Assembly (NCBI GenBank): GCA_037176845.1
Contig: JAYKXP010000051.1
Span: forward strand, 332,605-396,604
Reading direction: 5' to 3'
Source: Paramarasmius palmivorus
Lineage: Eukaryota; Basidiomycota; Agaricomycetes; Agaricales; Marasmiaceae
Length of the DNA stretch: 64,000 bases
The notes beneath the pieces are model-generated. The model saw only the letters and a program-made list of their open reading frames with translations, did not search any database and was not told the origin of the DNA. The stretch's first letter is position 1. Each line of letters opens with the position of its first letter. The position numbers were made by a program, and so were the translations under genes. Positions 1 through 11,002 of the stretch are shown here, piece after piece.

Positions 1-189
1 TTGACGTATGTTTTCCACTCCGCAGACCTGTACTCCGAGGTTTGGTCGTACAACTATGATAAGCAGGCCAAACAGTTTTCGGTTGCTGACCTGTCGAGGT
101 TGTCAGGAGGAACGGAATCAGATGCCATACAGCTCTGGTCGTATGGCTTCCTGGGGTTAATAGAACCTCCCAGTAGTGGTACAAGTTGA
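1..189 (+). CDS. possible 3' end of a truncated gene, unknown
   Basis: The frame is open from the first base of the window to a TGA at 187-189 and would encode about 62 residues, including the segment SDAIQLWSYGFLGLIEPP. No Met is needed because the gene would start outside the window. I recognise no domain. It could be the last exon of a neighbouring gene or a chance open frame. The upstream sequence would decide. Confidence 0.22.
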   Translation: MTYVFHSADLYSEVWSYNYDKQAKQFSVADLSRLSGGTESDAIQLWSYGFLGLIEPPSSGTS

Positions 190-353
190 GAAAGCTGTAG
201 GGTACATGCTTGTTAGTAACTCTGATAGTGCAATGTGTATCACACGAGTCTGACGATGCAAAGAGGATTTTTGGGGTAATCGAAGGTCCGAAGGCCGAGG
301 GAGCTCAATAACCGAAGCGGTGCCCCGCCCATGTTATCCGAATGCGGAAATGA

Positions 354-368
354 ACCAAATAAATAAAG
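354..368 (+). promoter_or_regulatory. TATA-like element upstream of the protease gene
   Basis: The A/T-rich stretch AAATAAATAAAGG lies about 55 bases before the protease ATG at 420, a normal TATA-like spacing for a basidiomycete promoter. This is judged by position and sequence only. Confidence 0.35.
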
Positions 369-419
369 GCCGCGTTATCATCCGGCCAAGCTGGAGATAC
401 AGCTCCTTCCCCAACCACC

Positions 420-2085
420 ATGTCCCATCTCATATCCTCTTCATTGTTGGCCTTGTCCCTGGCTGCCTCTGCCTATGCAACTCCGCTCTCTACCAACCCA
501 CATAGCTCTCCTTCTGGACGGGGTTTCCTTGCCAAAGCCCCTCTGCTTCAGGCAGAACACCTTCATGGAACAGTGAACAACTCGTACATTGTTGTCTTGA
601 AGCATGACTCGTCTTCAAGCGTCGTTGACAACCACATGAACTTCCTTCAGGCCGCTCACTACTCAGACTCGCTCGTCGCCGAGCAGTCTGGTCTCAAGCA
701 TGTCTACAACCATAACATTAAGGGATATGCTGGGCATTTCACTGAGGGTGTTATTGAGCAGATCCGGGGTCAGCCAGAGGTTGACTACGTCGAGGTGGAT
801 CAGGTAGTGAAGACTACTGAAATTGCTACGCAGAACGGTGCTCCTTGGGTGAGTCATTCTTCTTCCTATACTTCCAAGTATTGGTTTGAATTGACCGGTG
901 ACGTGTTGCCTTTCAGGGTCTAGCGCGTATCAGTCACCGGAATAGACTGGGCTTTGGCACCTTCACCAAATACGTTCACGACACCGATGGTGGTGAGGGT
1001 GTCGACGTCTATGTCATTGACACCGGTATCAATGTCAAGCACGTCGAGTTCGAGGGACGTGCTCTCTGGGGAAAGACCATGCCTCAGAACGATGTCGATG
1101 AGGACGGCAACGGTCACGGAACCCACTGTGCTGGTACTATTGCATCCCGTGCTTACGGTGTTGCCAAGGGCGCCAACGTCATTGCGGTCAAGGTCTTGGG
1201 TTCCAATGGTAGTGGCTCAATGTCGGACGTTGTTGCTGGTGTTGACTGGGCGACACAGTCCGCAAAGGTGAAGATGGAGAAGGCTATGGCCGAGTACAAG
1301 AAGACTGGCAAGACCGCTCACAAGGGCTCTGTCGCCAACATGAGTCTCGGTGGTGGCAAGTCTCAGGCTTTGGACAGTGCCGTCAATGCTGCTACTGAAT
1401 ACTTGCACTTTGCTGTCGCAGCTGGTGAGTTATATTATCCATCACTCATGATCCTCAGTTGACCATTGTCGTCAGGCAACGAGAACCGTGATGCCTGCAA
1501 CTCTTCTCCTGCTGCGGCTGAGAAGGCTGTCACTGTTGGTGCCTCTGACATCTCGGATACTAGGGCCTACTTCTCCAACTACGGCAAGTGTGTTGATGTT
1601 TTCGGACCTGGTATGCCTATTCTGCACAATTATGTCTTTTTTCAGCGCTAATGGCGACTTTTATAGGTGTGAACATCAAGTCCACATGGAACACTGGCAA
1701 CAACAGTGTCAATACCATCTCCGGAACTTCAATGGCCTCTCCCCACGTTGCTGGTCTCCTAGCATACTTCATCTCTCTCTACCCCTCAGGAACCTTCAAC
1801 CCCAGCCTGCCGGATGACCTCCGTGTCGACCTCTCTGCTCAGAAGACATTCTCCGCTGCCTCCCTTTACTCTATTGCACATGCCTCCCTCCCTCGTTTCG
1901 TAGCTAGCTTCCTCCCTGATCCTTCATTGTTCGAGGATGCTACTGCCCCCATTCCCCCCAAGGCCCTCACTGCAGCTCAGTTGAAGAGGGCTTTGGTCGC
2001 TCTCTCTACCAAGGGAGCTCTCAGCGACTTGCCTGCTGACACCGTCAACCTGTTGATATTCAACAACGCTACTACTGCTTATTAA
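420..2085 (+). CDS. subtilisin-like serine protease (S8, cerevisin/proteinase B type)
   Basis: Exons 420-848, 917-1424, 1476-1610 and 1667-2085 join in frame into about 496 residues. The order is signal peptide (about residues 1-20), an I9-type inhibitor propeptide containing NSYIVVLK and YAGHF, then the S8 domain. The junction [11 protein letters not shown] across intron 1 marks the start of the mature enzyme. Catalytic residues are visible: Asp in VYVIDTGI, His in [10 protein letters not shown] and Ser in GTSMASPH. The tail ([15 protein letters not shown], then NLLIFN) resembles the C-terminus of vacuolar proteinase B rather than secreted proteinase K enzymes. It is therefore probably a vacuolar or secreted endopeptidase made as a zymogen. 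All three introns have clean GT-AG ends and keep the frame, and nothing looks broken. Confidence 0.93.
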
Positions 2086-2206
2086 GGGCATGGTTGTATT
2101 ACTACTATAGTTTGAGGAGCGATATTTACAGTGCCGTCACTTGTACATACATATCTTACAATCTTTGATCATGATTCTGGTATATGAATGATAATGGTGA
2201 CTGGAT

Positions 2207-2881
2207 TTATACGTCCAGAGAGCTCTGGTCCCAACCAATGGCTCGAACAGGAGCTCCGTCACATCCTGCCAAGCTTAGGGGAGCGAAGCTGACCATCACT
2301 TCTTCTCTATCATCCAACTCGTTCAGATTGAGGTTTTCCGCTATGATTCTACCGGCACCTAGAATCACTTCATGAACTCCATATCCTTCTGGCCCTTCGA
2401 TCTCGTCTGGGCTGAGCGTGTCGACTCCCAGCACTTCCACACCGCGCCGAACGAGCTCTTCCGCCGCATGACGCGACACGAAAGGGTATTTTTCCAAATA
2501 TCGCGGCGTTCCCCAATACTGACTCCATCCAGTTCTTATCACGACAATCTTGACACCCCCGGTACCAGTCAAAAAAGGTTCAATGACATCCCAAGTAACT
2601 TTCCTCTCGCCCTTTCCAACAAATTCTCGAAGATCTATTATCCGAGCTTTTCCGACCAACACGTTCAAATCGATCTGGTCGATGGTTTTACCATCTTTGA
2701 ACCAGTGAGACGGAGCATCGACATGTGTACCGGTGTGGGTACCGAGGGAGAGGGTGTGTACGCTGTAGCCGTCTTTCGGGATTGTGGAGGTCTGGGTGCA
2801 GGTGTAGACAGGGTCGCCGGGATAGATGGAAATGTTGGTTGGGGAGAGGGTATGTGAAAGATTGAACAGTTTTTGGGACAT
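2207..2881 (-). CDS. cyclase-family metal hydrolase (kynurenine formamidase-like)
   Basis: An intronless gene of 224 residues. I chose the ATG at 2881 (MSQKLFNLSHTL); the open frame extends upstream only from a non-ATG codon. The motif HTGTHVDAPSHW is the HxGTHxDxPxH metal-binding signature of the putative cyclase family, which includes bacterial kynurenine formamidase and isatin hydrolase. Other family blocks follow: VVIRTGWSQYW in the middle and LGVDTLSPD toward the end. It probably hydrolyses an amide or lactam ring, but the substrate cannot be read from sequence. It converges on the protease gene, with 121 bases between the stops. Confidence 0.85.
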   Translation of the reverse strand: MSQKLFNLSHTLSPTNISIYPGDPVYTCTQTSTIPKDGYSVHTLSLGTHTGTHVDAPSHWFKDGKTIDQIDLNVLVGKARIIDLREFVGKGERKVTWDVIEPFLTGTGGVKIVVIRTGWSQYWGTPRYLEKYPFVSRHAAEELVRRGVEVLGVDTLSPDEIEGPEGYGVHEVILGAGRIIAENLNLNELDDREEVMVSFAPLSLAGCDGAPVRAIGWDQSSLDV

Positions 2882-3514
2882 TAGGATAGGGACTGGCGTT
2901 GAATTCGATGGTGCAAACAATGGCGGATCAAGCGTCCTGCTTCAACTTGGCTTCGAACTCCCACCATTGGCATCATGGCCATCAGAAAACGAGGCTTCTT
3001 TCGCTCTGACTCGATTTTGTAGATGTATCTGGCCCTTGGTACCATGGTTTCAATTCCGAACGCGCGAAGGCACCGAATAGATTGATCATCTTGGAACTTC
3101 CATGCGGCCAGCTCCCTTGGAAGCCCTCAAGCAACGTTTGTCAGGTAAACTTCTTTTCTCTCGTGCTTCTGGCATTGCCTTTACTCATAGTAACCGTATA
3201 TAGTTAGCTCATATCCTTTTCTACGGGTGATTGTCGTTTCGTGGTGTCCGGACAACGAGGCAGAAGTATTTTAAACCTAGCCGGTCGGTAGCTACATGAG
3301 TCACCATGAGGATCCGCGGACGTACATACACCCCTTTTTTCGGTAAAAGACCTCGTCATCCTGCTTCTTGCTGTTGTTCACGAGAAAACACTGTCTAGGA
3401 ATCGGTAACCTCCGAATTTGGCGTCGCGTCTTCTTGGCACGTTCTTCTACCCGTTTTTCTGGAGTTGCGACCGCAGTCGGAGCCTGAGCAAAGCTGCATC
3501 TTCTCATTCCTCCA
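2882..3514. other. intergenic region, no gene seen
   Basis: It separates the minus-strand cyclase gene from the first homeodomain-like gene and must hold both promoters. The open frames here have no recognisable domain and no convincing splice structure. Confidence 0.5.
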
Positions 3515-4393
3515 ATGGAAGCCACAAGTATTCCTAGACATTCCCATTTTCGACAAGTACGTTACTATTTTGTGAGCGACGATCTACCTAACATGCGACT
3601 GTTATAATAGCCTCCTGTCAGCAGGGTTTCAGTCATCTTGGATTCACCCATGGCACAAACCTTCGTAATCGACGTCGCGCCAGTCAACATGCCTCTCCCT
3701 GTCGTGTTGCGCCCCAGGAAATTCAAGCGAATCACAGCGCAAGGTTTGGACCGGCTCAGACGTAGGTTTGATTCGGTCTTGTCGCTCGTTGATGCACTAA
3801 TGTTCAGCACTTCTTCCAGATTATTTCTACGAGCAGAAGATGGTGGCGCCCACGGAGGCACAGATGAATTTGATCCTTGAGGAAATCAGGGTACGGTCGT
3901 ATTCTCGCTGGCTCCGAACCCTTCTGAAGGCTTGTAAGCAGCTGCTCCCGGATTGCAAAGGCTACACGATCGACAAGCTCCGAAAGTGGTTCTATACGCA
4001 CAGGCGAGCCGCAAACATGGATCATGCATTAGACAAACACGTCGGACGTGAAGTCATAGGTTAGCTCTTTCGGAACCGTCCCAAGTTCGACGCTGAGTCT
4101 GAATTCTGGTAGAAGACAATCGTACTTCGCCGGAGATGGCAGCCCGGAAGTCAGAAGATGTCCTGAAATGGCAAATACGCGTCTTGAAATGCCTCGCAAC
4201 AAGGTCCAGTTGTCCACCTTCCACCAAGATCAAGGTATGGGCATCAGCGCTTGGAATGGGGCCACAGGTTGTCGCGGCATTTTTCGAGCTGCTGCGTTGC
4301 GAGAAGCGAGCCCGGAAGTTTTTCAAGAGAACTGGTTTGACAAGCTTGTCGAATGAAGTTGATCGACGGGTTGGGGTCCTGCAGAATGATTAA
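3515..4393 (+). CDS. double-homeodomain-like protein, paralogue 1
   Basis: Exons 3515-3556, 3611-3761, 3820-3890, 3942-4059 and 4113-4393 join in frame to about 220 residues. The first exon begins MEATSIPRH and splices in phase 0. The N-terminal homeodomain-like unit runs from RITAQGLDRLR through HYFYEQ and PTEAQMNLILEEIR to CKGYTIDKLRKWFYTHRR. The recognition helix has the WFxxxRR pattern, but Thr replaces the normally invariant Asn51. A second, weaker homeodomain-like unit follows in the last exon (PPSTKIKVWASALGMG, then QVVAAFFELLR), with the WF core lost. Exon 3 is 71 bases long, as is the matching exon of the three paralogues in this window. It is probably nuclear and binds DNA or a partner homeodomain protein. 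The 5' exon is the least certain part. Confidence 0.65.
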
Positions 4394-5409
4394 TTGTCGG
4401 TTAAGTAGTCGGTTGCGTGTTCATTATCTTGCAATCTCCATGTAGGCCAAAAATGTATAGTCGCTTATCTGCTGTTACAATTACCAACTAATATTCTCTT
4501 TTAGTGGCGGGTCCCCTTCGAAGCCAGTTACTATTCCGTCGCGTTTTACGCCAGGTATCCTAGGTGGAACATCCGAAAAAGCGGCGAGACAAATAAGAAA
4601 TCCCAGGGACTGACAGTAAGTGCTTCTTGTAGTGCGAATGATGTGCAAATAAATTCCAGGAATTGGTCGGCCGCAGTTACCCAAGATGTACCCCAGCAGC
4701 TGTCTTCCAGCAGTGACTTCAATCGTGTACATTACGTTACAACCGCTGTGAAAAGCTCGGCTCCTCAACGAGCATGGAGATGCTGGTGTACTTGGTCCTC
4801 GGGTGATGACCTACACTGACCCGGAATGGCGATTTGGTGCTGTCTTCCCTCTGAAATTTTTAGCCCGAGTGGTCACAATGTTCACAAGATAGGAACATCA
4901 TGGCTCCTGCGAAGCCATCTGGAAAGGATCCCATTACCGCCAGTACTTCTGCGTCCACTCAGATCTACAGAAATCTGGGTACCAATGTATATCGCTTAGA
5001 CAGGCGATATGTAACAACCATTGTTTGCCGAGCCTGAAGGTGGCTATGTTCTCAGTTCTGGTCCCTTCTTTCTCGTCATTTTCAATGACAATCAGTATCT
5101 GTCCTTTTCTGTATGGATATTCTTTCTCTCAGATGGCGTGGACATTGCCCCCCCGATGTGCCCTCCCTCTCGTCAGCATCACGTTTGATATCAAAACGTG
5201 CAAACCCCAGCCAGTCCAAGCGGTAAAGTCATCAAGTATTTTTGAAGAGTCAATCACTGGATCCTGACGCCGTTTTACAGCCTGGTTTCGATCATTCGTC
5301 AAATGTTTAGTGGTGATTCTATTAGGGCATGCGAACGTCTGGTCGTAGCCGTATTTAGGGCACTAACCACTTGAGCACCCCTCCGTTCGTACCGCCCATT
5401 TTCAAGCTT
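4394..5409. other. intergenic region between homeodomain-like paralogues 1 and 2
   Basis: About 1 kb without a gene I can support. On the minus strand near 5030-5250 a short frame carries a protein-like stretch (RKGQILIVIENDEKEG), but it is flanked by stops and matches no family I know, so it may be a decayed remnant. Upstream exons of paralogue 2 could also lie at the right end. Confidence 0.4.
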
Positions 5410-6197
5410 ATGGAGCCCCCCTTCTCAGCTCTAAGCACTCCGCCTTTGCGTATGCAGACGCGATTAACACAGCAAGGCATAGACCGGCTCAAATGTCTGT
5501 CAATCCTCATTCTATGTAAAAGATTCAACGCTTACATATCATGCCCTCTAGACTATTTCTACGGCCTAAATGTGAAGGTTCCCACTAACGTTCAGCTGGA
5601 AGAAATCCTCACGGAAATACGGGTACAGCCGATTCCTTGCAGTCTTACGCTCACTAACATATAATGACTAGATGCTTCCTGGCTGCGAGACATACAGTCA
5701 TAGGAATCTTCGACAATGGTTTTACAAGCATAGGCGCACCCCAAACCCATGTCATGCTTCGGAAAGACAGCCTGGACCCATCAAACCACAACTCAACCTT
5801 GACTCAAGTGAATCTCCTCCATTCTTGTTCCTCTGAATTTGAAATCAATTTTCAGTTCCAGCAGCATGTGTCCGTCAACGAGTCCCGAGAAAATTTTCCG
5901 TCCAGATTCTGCAAAATCACAGCGAGGTGGCAAATCAACATCCTGAAGAGCCGGTTCAGCCGTCCACCTTCTCAGAAAATCAAGGTATGGGCGTCGAAAG
6001 ATCTTGGGATGGGAGCACGAGTGGTGGCTGCATTCCTCGGGCTCTTGCATTGGAAAAAACGGACACGGAGGTTCTTCAGAAAAACGGTGCATCCACGGCC
6101 GTTCCTAGCGACTTGGAAATCCCACGCCTTCGGCTCGCGAAATGATGCTCGCCTGTTTGCATTTACCGAAACGATACATGTATGCCCCAGCTACTAG
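5410..6197 (+). CDS. double-homeodomain-like protein, paralogue 2, possibly damaged
   Basis: Clear exons are 5410-5494, 5552-5622 (71 bases, as in the paralogues) and one starting at 5672. They encode RLTQQGIDRLK, YYFYGLNVKVPT, EEILTEIRMLPGCETYS and LRQWFYKHRRT, a homeodomain-like unit with Lys at the Asn51 position. The C-terminal unit is also present (PPSQKIKVWASKDLGMG, then RVVAAFLGLLHWKKR) and runs to the stop at 6197. The obvious donor at about 5811 and acceptor at 5855 do not keep the frame between the halves. An acceptor at 5922 would, at the cost of about 22 linker residues. Either the intron is long or the gene carries a frameshift. The start at 5410 is provisional. Confidence 0.5.
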
Positions 6198-6754
6198 TCC
6201 TAGCTAGTCGGCCTTCATCTAGATCTAAGTATTTGCTAGTTTTATCAATTATACAGGCAGTTATTGGGGCGATGACAGCGGTGTCTTTTGTCGTTAACAT
6301 TGACGATGGACCCTCCTAGGACGTGCTTCTCTCCATTTTGATGCCCACGCAATGATCGCGACTTCTCTCAGGGTTTGCTCTTTGCCGCAACTTTGCCGCA
6401 ACTTTGCCGTTTTCGAGACGGATTATTATATTACATTTACGACCTCGTTCCTCTCTCTTTTTTTTTCATTCAGTCCCTATGTCTGTCATATCTCCGGCCC
6501 TTCTCCATAGCCTAATACAGTAAGTAATGTTTCTGCAAACGATAAATTTGGAATTTCTGATCTATAGCGCGCCAGCCGACAAGACTTCTGTATTCATAAA
6601 AATGCGAGTGGGTTTGGAGATGGGGTTTACGTGGTTGCAACCTAATAAAGGTGAGTCGATCTCCGTTTGAGATTGCTGTTGACGCGTTATGTAGGCCTTA
6701 AGGTATGAACCTGATGAATACGGCCTCTTGTTCCTTCGTTTGCTCTTTTTCTCA
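6198..6754. other. intergenic region between homeodomain-like paralogues 2 and 3
   Basis: It contains a small tandem repeat at 6381-6409, a pyrimidine-rich run near 6450-6470 and probably the promoter or a short first exon of paralogue 3. A candidate leader exon starts with the ATG near 6602 and is followed by a good GTGAGT donor, but I could not link it securely. Confidence 0.4.
6381..6409. repeat. 11-bp tandem repeat, about 2.6 copies
   Basis: The unit TTTGCCGCAAC occurs at 6381-6391 and 6392-6402, followed by a partial copy TTTGCCG. It is intergenic, upstream of homeodomain-like paralogue 3. Confidence 0.85.
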
Positions 6755-7672
6755 ATGTTCGCAGTCTACGACCCCCGCTCAAATATCTGTATCCCCTGGA
6801 CCCAACTGGAAAGTTGCAGCGATACACGACCTCCGCCATTGGAGAGCCCAGCCGCGCCATTGACAAAGACCGTGATTTTGAAGTTACCGACGCCGCCAGC
6901 TACGCCTGCCAGAAAGAAAAGAACAAGGCTCACCCAGACTGGGGCTGCACTTCTTAAAGGTCAGTCTCTCACCTATCGACACCTTAAGTAACTGACAACG
7001 GAGGCCGATAGATTACTTCTACAATAGCCACATAACTCATCCTACAGAAGAACAACTAGAAGACATTTTGCTCGGAGTCAAGGTACGCAGCAATGCTCCC
7101 CAGATCTAACTGGGTTAATCGATTGGTTATACTACAGAGTATCCAGGGTTGCCGCCACTACACTCTCGAGAGATTGCGAAGATGGTTCTCCGACCAAAGG
7201 CGTATTGCAAAAACTACCAGGAACGCACCTCCGACAAAGATCAACGAAAAGGGCGCGAGTTTGGATGGTTGTTCACTGACTGGTGTGGTGTCATGCAATT
7301 CGTCGAATGAGTAGTGTTCTGACCTTTTTCGTCGCAGGTGATCCACCTGCAACAATGCCGCCAGACTGGCAGATGGACGTGTTGAGAAATCTAGCAACCA
7401 GATACCCACATCCTTCGCCCACGAAGCTCCAAATCTGGGCTTCAGGCCTCAGTATGGACCTGGTGGACGTCGAATGTCGCCTCGAGCAGATTGCGTTAAG
7501 ACGAGAGAGGAAGCGAGCTAAGAAAGCGGCTGCTTTAAGCACATCAGATACCGGAGAAATGGCCATGTTTGACGCGACAAATCAAGAGATGCACCGTGTT
7601 CCTTCCACAAGCCTAGCCACAGTTGATACGGAGATGGATCTTTTCGTTCAGTTTACAACGACGACACCGTGA
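6755..7672 (+). CDS. double-homeodomain-like protein, paralogue 3
   Basis: Exons 6755-6959, 7012-7082, 7138-7267 and 7338-7672 join in frame. The first unit reads RTRLTQTGAALLK, DYFYNSHITHPTEEQLEDIL and CRHYTLERLRRWFSDQRR, with Asp where homeodomains have Asn51. The second unit (QMDVLRNLATRYPHPSPTK, then LQIWASGLSMDLVDVECR) is homeodomain-like but has no WF core. A basic stretch, RRERKRAKKAA, follows and may be a nuclear localisation signal. Exon 7012-7082 is again 71 bases, and the intron phases match the other paralogues. The ATG at 6755 sits in a sequence that could also be the end of an intron, so an upstream exon is possible. Confidence 0.62.
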
Positions 7673-8182
7673 GTCCCACAGACCTCAGAACAGGATACCG
7701 ATTCTGAACCATTTCATTAGGTGAAGTGCGTGTCCCGGTGTCAATTGTGTCTCCCGTTTGACCTTTTGTGCAACCAAAGCGAGCTTGAGTCCCTGAGCAA
7801 AGCCAACAGCGGGTGTATGTTTATGTAGGGGCGGTTACTTTCTTGTCACTCAGATACTATAATCTCTCGGTGTGCAAACACAATGGACAATTACACTTGT
7901 ACATAACCAACATTTTTTGTAGTTCACATATAAAAGCCCGAATTAGAAGAAGACCCCGGTACTAGGGGTGAGAAAATTAGGAAAGAGGGACCTAGAGGGA
8001 CTGACGAGCTATGTCACCGAGCCGCGAGTCTATCAACTGCGCGTCGTAGACGGCGCTGAAGCGATTCCTCCGACGCCTTTGAACCTCAACTGTTCCGCCT
8101 CAACTCCAGCTCAGACTCTCAGGATAAAACTTTATAATCCTCTCCTTCTACCACACTCCGAAATCGCAGCTCATTGACAATC
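7673..8182. other. intergenic region and VPS26 promoter
   Basis: It holds a good TATAAAA at 7929-7935 and a second A/T-rich patch (TTTATAATCC) near 8130, closer to the VPS26 ATG. Open frames here look like untranslated leader rather than genes. Confidence 0.45.
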
Positions 8183-9445
8183 ATGGCTGCCTACTTCTTC
8201 GCAACACCCATCGACGTGGACATAAAGCTGGAGGGAGAAGAGATCAGGAAGCAAGTAGAGATGAAAGGAGAGAAGGACAAGAGTATATCTTGTCCAGTCT
8301 ACTATGATGGGGATTCGGTCGGTGGGACGGTATGTTTTCTTTTCAATCCCAAATTATGAACGGTAGCTGAGACGTTCTCTAGGTAGCCATAAGAGTACGA
8401 GACGGAAAGAAGACATCGCATGATGGAATAAAGGTCGAGTTCGTGGGCAGTATAGGTATGTGTTCCACGAGTCGGTCTCTCGAGACACGTCGCTCCCCTT
8501 TCCTCTCCAGTCCAGTTCATGTCATACTTACAGCAAAGACCCTAACGTATCCCATGACACAGAGTTATTCTATGACCGTGGTCATCACCACGAGTTTCTG
8601 TCACTATCGCAAGAGCTGGCAGCACCGGGGGAAATGAGACAAGCACAGACCTTTGATTTCAACTTCAAGAATGTGGAAAAGCAATTCGAGAGCTACCAGG
8701 GGATAAATGTGAAGCTGAGGTACATAGGCCCTCATAATTTTCGGTCTATGGACACACTCATGAGAGAACTACAGATATTATATTCGAGTGACGATATCAC
8801 GGCGAATGGCAGACGTAGTCAAAGAGAAGGATATCTGGGTGCATTCGTTCCGTATGCCACCGGATAGTAACAACTCTATCAAGATGGAAGTTGGTATTGA
8901 GGACTGTCTACACATTGAGTTCGAGTATAACAAGTCGAAGTATGTCTTCTCACCACCATGTCAATAGTCGCTCAAACCTTGTTCCCAGATACCACTTGAA
9001 GGATGTCATCGTCGGGAAGATTTACTTTTTGCTGGTCCGGATAAAGATTAAACACATGGAACTCTCCATCATCCGAAGAGAAACAACTGGTGCACCGCCG
9101 AATCAGTACAACGAGAGCGAAACGATAACGAAGTTCGAGATTATGGATGGTGCTCCCGTGAGGGGTATGTTGTGACACGCTCACTTGAAGTTTACTTGAC
9201 TGACATCTTCTATAGGTGAAACCATTCCAATTCGACTTTTCCTTGGTGGATTCGACCTCACCCCCACTTTCAGAGACGTCAACAAGAAGTTTAGCACGCG
9301 GTACTATTTGAACCTGGTGCTGATTGATGAGGAGAACAGGAGGTACTTCAAACAACAGGCATGTTCTTTTTTTACGATTTTAAGGCGCCATCGACTGATC
9401 TTCATCACCAAACCCTAGGAAATCACTGTATTCAGGATACCGGAG
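8183..9445 (+). CDS. VPS26: retromer subunit VPS26
   Basis: VPS26 is an arrestin-like subunit of the retromer coat, which recycles cargo receptors from endosomes to the Golgi. Exons 8183-8329, 8383-8455, 8563-8719, 8775-8939, 8989-9164, 9216-9358 and 9419-9445 join in frame. Family blocks include EVKGEKD-like [72 protein letters not shown]-like text, GKIYFLLVRIKIKHME and IPIRLFLGGFDLTPT. The intron 9359-9418 appears to use a GC donor, required to read YFKQQEITVFRIPE. The extreme C-terminus is unsure. Reading on past 9445 reaches a stop near 9581, while splicing to 9565 would add a tail ending at 9663. Confidence 0.92.
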
Positions 9446-9749
9446 GTGAGCCATTCAACATGTGTACTCCAAGTTCAAAATCTTACACCCAAAATCATAG
9501 AATTGATTCTTATTTTCTACCCCTTGTTATGTATTATCAACGATGAAATGTCAACTAATCTTAGGATGGAACTCGATTGAAAAATGATCCACTTCGTCCT
9601 CGGGCTGTGACCGAGGCAATGAATTGCCTATCGGCTATTTTCGTCATCTCAGTAGTCAACTGATTACCATCGGGAATTGAACATTATAAATCAACGTTCA
9701 ACATCTATATGAAGACAAGCTCCCTATCTCCTCTCTTCCCTCGACCACC

Positions 9750-10833
9750 ATGTCTCCTTCTGAACCCCTCCCGAAGACTGTCAATGGCCTCAAAATCATC
9801 CTTGGAATGGGATCCATAGGCGATCCAGCCAGTTCGCTCGCACGCTTCACTACCGTGGACACCACGAAGGAATACCTCGCGGCGTTTGCCCGTCGTGGTT
9901 ATCGGGACTTGGACACTGCCAGGAACTATCCTCCAGGTGCCCCCGAGACCTGTGAGCCTCTCATGGGCGAAACTCTACAGGTATTGCCGAAGGATGGCGA
10001 CGTACTTCAGGGTGTACCTTTCATCATCGATACCAAGTTGAGGTTTAATCCGCCCAACACTCATTCAAAGGAGATGGTGGAGAAGAGCATTGATGGGTCA
10101 TTGAAGGCGCTTCAGATGGACAAGTTGCACATCGAATACTTGCATGCGTACGATGATACTTCTCCCATCCCTGAAACTTGTCAGGCTATGGCCAAGGCTT
10201 ACAAGGATGGAAAGTTTGAGCTGTTTGGGATTTCGAATGCCGCGCCGGATGTTTTGGAGCAGTTCTTTGATACATGTGAAAGTGAAGGTCTAGGAGTTAA
10301 GCCGAATGTGTACCAAGGAGATTATAGCGTGTTGATGAGGGGTTTGGAAGACAAGCTGTTTGGTGTGGCGAGGAAGCATGGGATGTCGTTCTACGCATAT
10401 AGTCCGGCAGGAGGTGGGATATTCAACGCCAAATCCTATCGAGAACGGGATGGCGGTCGTTTCGACCAGGCAAGGCTCTAATGGTGCTTCATTCACAGTG
10501 AGTTGCGCTGACTCTACATCTTAGGGCAGGATGGGTCAAATATATCGACAACGTCACTATCAAGATCACCTCGTGGAAGCCGCGGAGAAGATCAGAGAGC
10601 TAGCTTCGGCGAACGGGATTACTGGACACACCCTTGCGCTGAGATGGGCCGTCTGGCACTCTAAACTCTCTAAGGAGCATGGCGACGGGATAATTCTCGG
10701 GGCCTCGACTATCGAACAACTCCATTCAAACCTTGACGCGGTTGAGAGTGGGCCATTGCCGGATAACGTCGTCAGTGCTATCGAAGAGATTTGGGCGGCA
10801 GCGCAGGTTGCCAAGCTTGCAGGCAAGTTATAG
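9750..10833 (+). CDS. aldo-keto reductase (AKR7-like)
   Basis: Two exons, 9750-10469 and 10525-10833, give 342 residues. The intron needs a GC donor (CAG|GCAAGG), because reading through meets an in-frame stop at 10479 and the downstream exon then continues in phase as GRMGQIYRQRHY. The catalytic tetrad of the superfamily is visible: Asp and Tyr in DTARNY, Lys in IIDTKLRF and His in EYLHAYDD. Overall it resembles aflatoxin-aldehyde reductases, NADPH-dependent cytosolic enzymes that reduce dialdehydes and other carbonyls. A TATAAAT at about 9685-9691 lies 60 bases before the ATG. It converges on the epoxide hydrolase pair. The true substrate is unknown. Confidence 0.9.
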
Positions 10834-11002
10834 ATCCTCCAGCATCACTTGCAACATATGTTCATCCATAGGACGTACCTCTAGGGAGTAGCAAAGGTGA
10901 AGTAGTATGACAGTAAATGATTGTACAATTCAAATTACTATCTGTATACAACCAATAAACGCGTAAGAATTCAATGCAAGGGGACACACCGCAGCATATG
11001 AA

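Noticed and set aside
3515..7672. Mating-type A (HD1/HD2) locus
   Set aside because: The proteins have homeodomain-like cores, but they lack the normal HD1/HD2 features and the Asn51. The flanking MIP gene typical of the A locus is not seen, and the genes are not a divergent HD1/HD2 pair.
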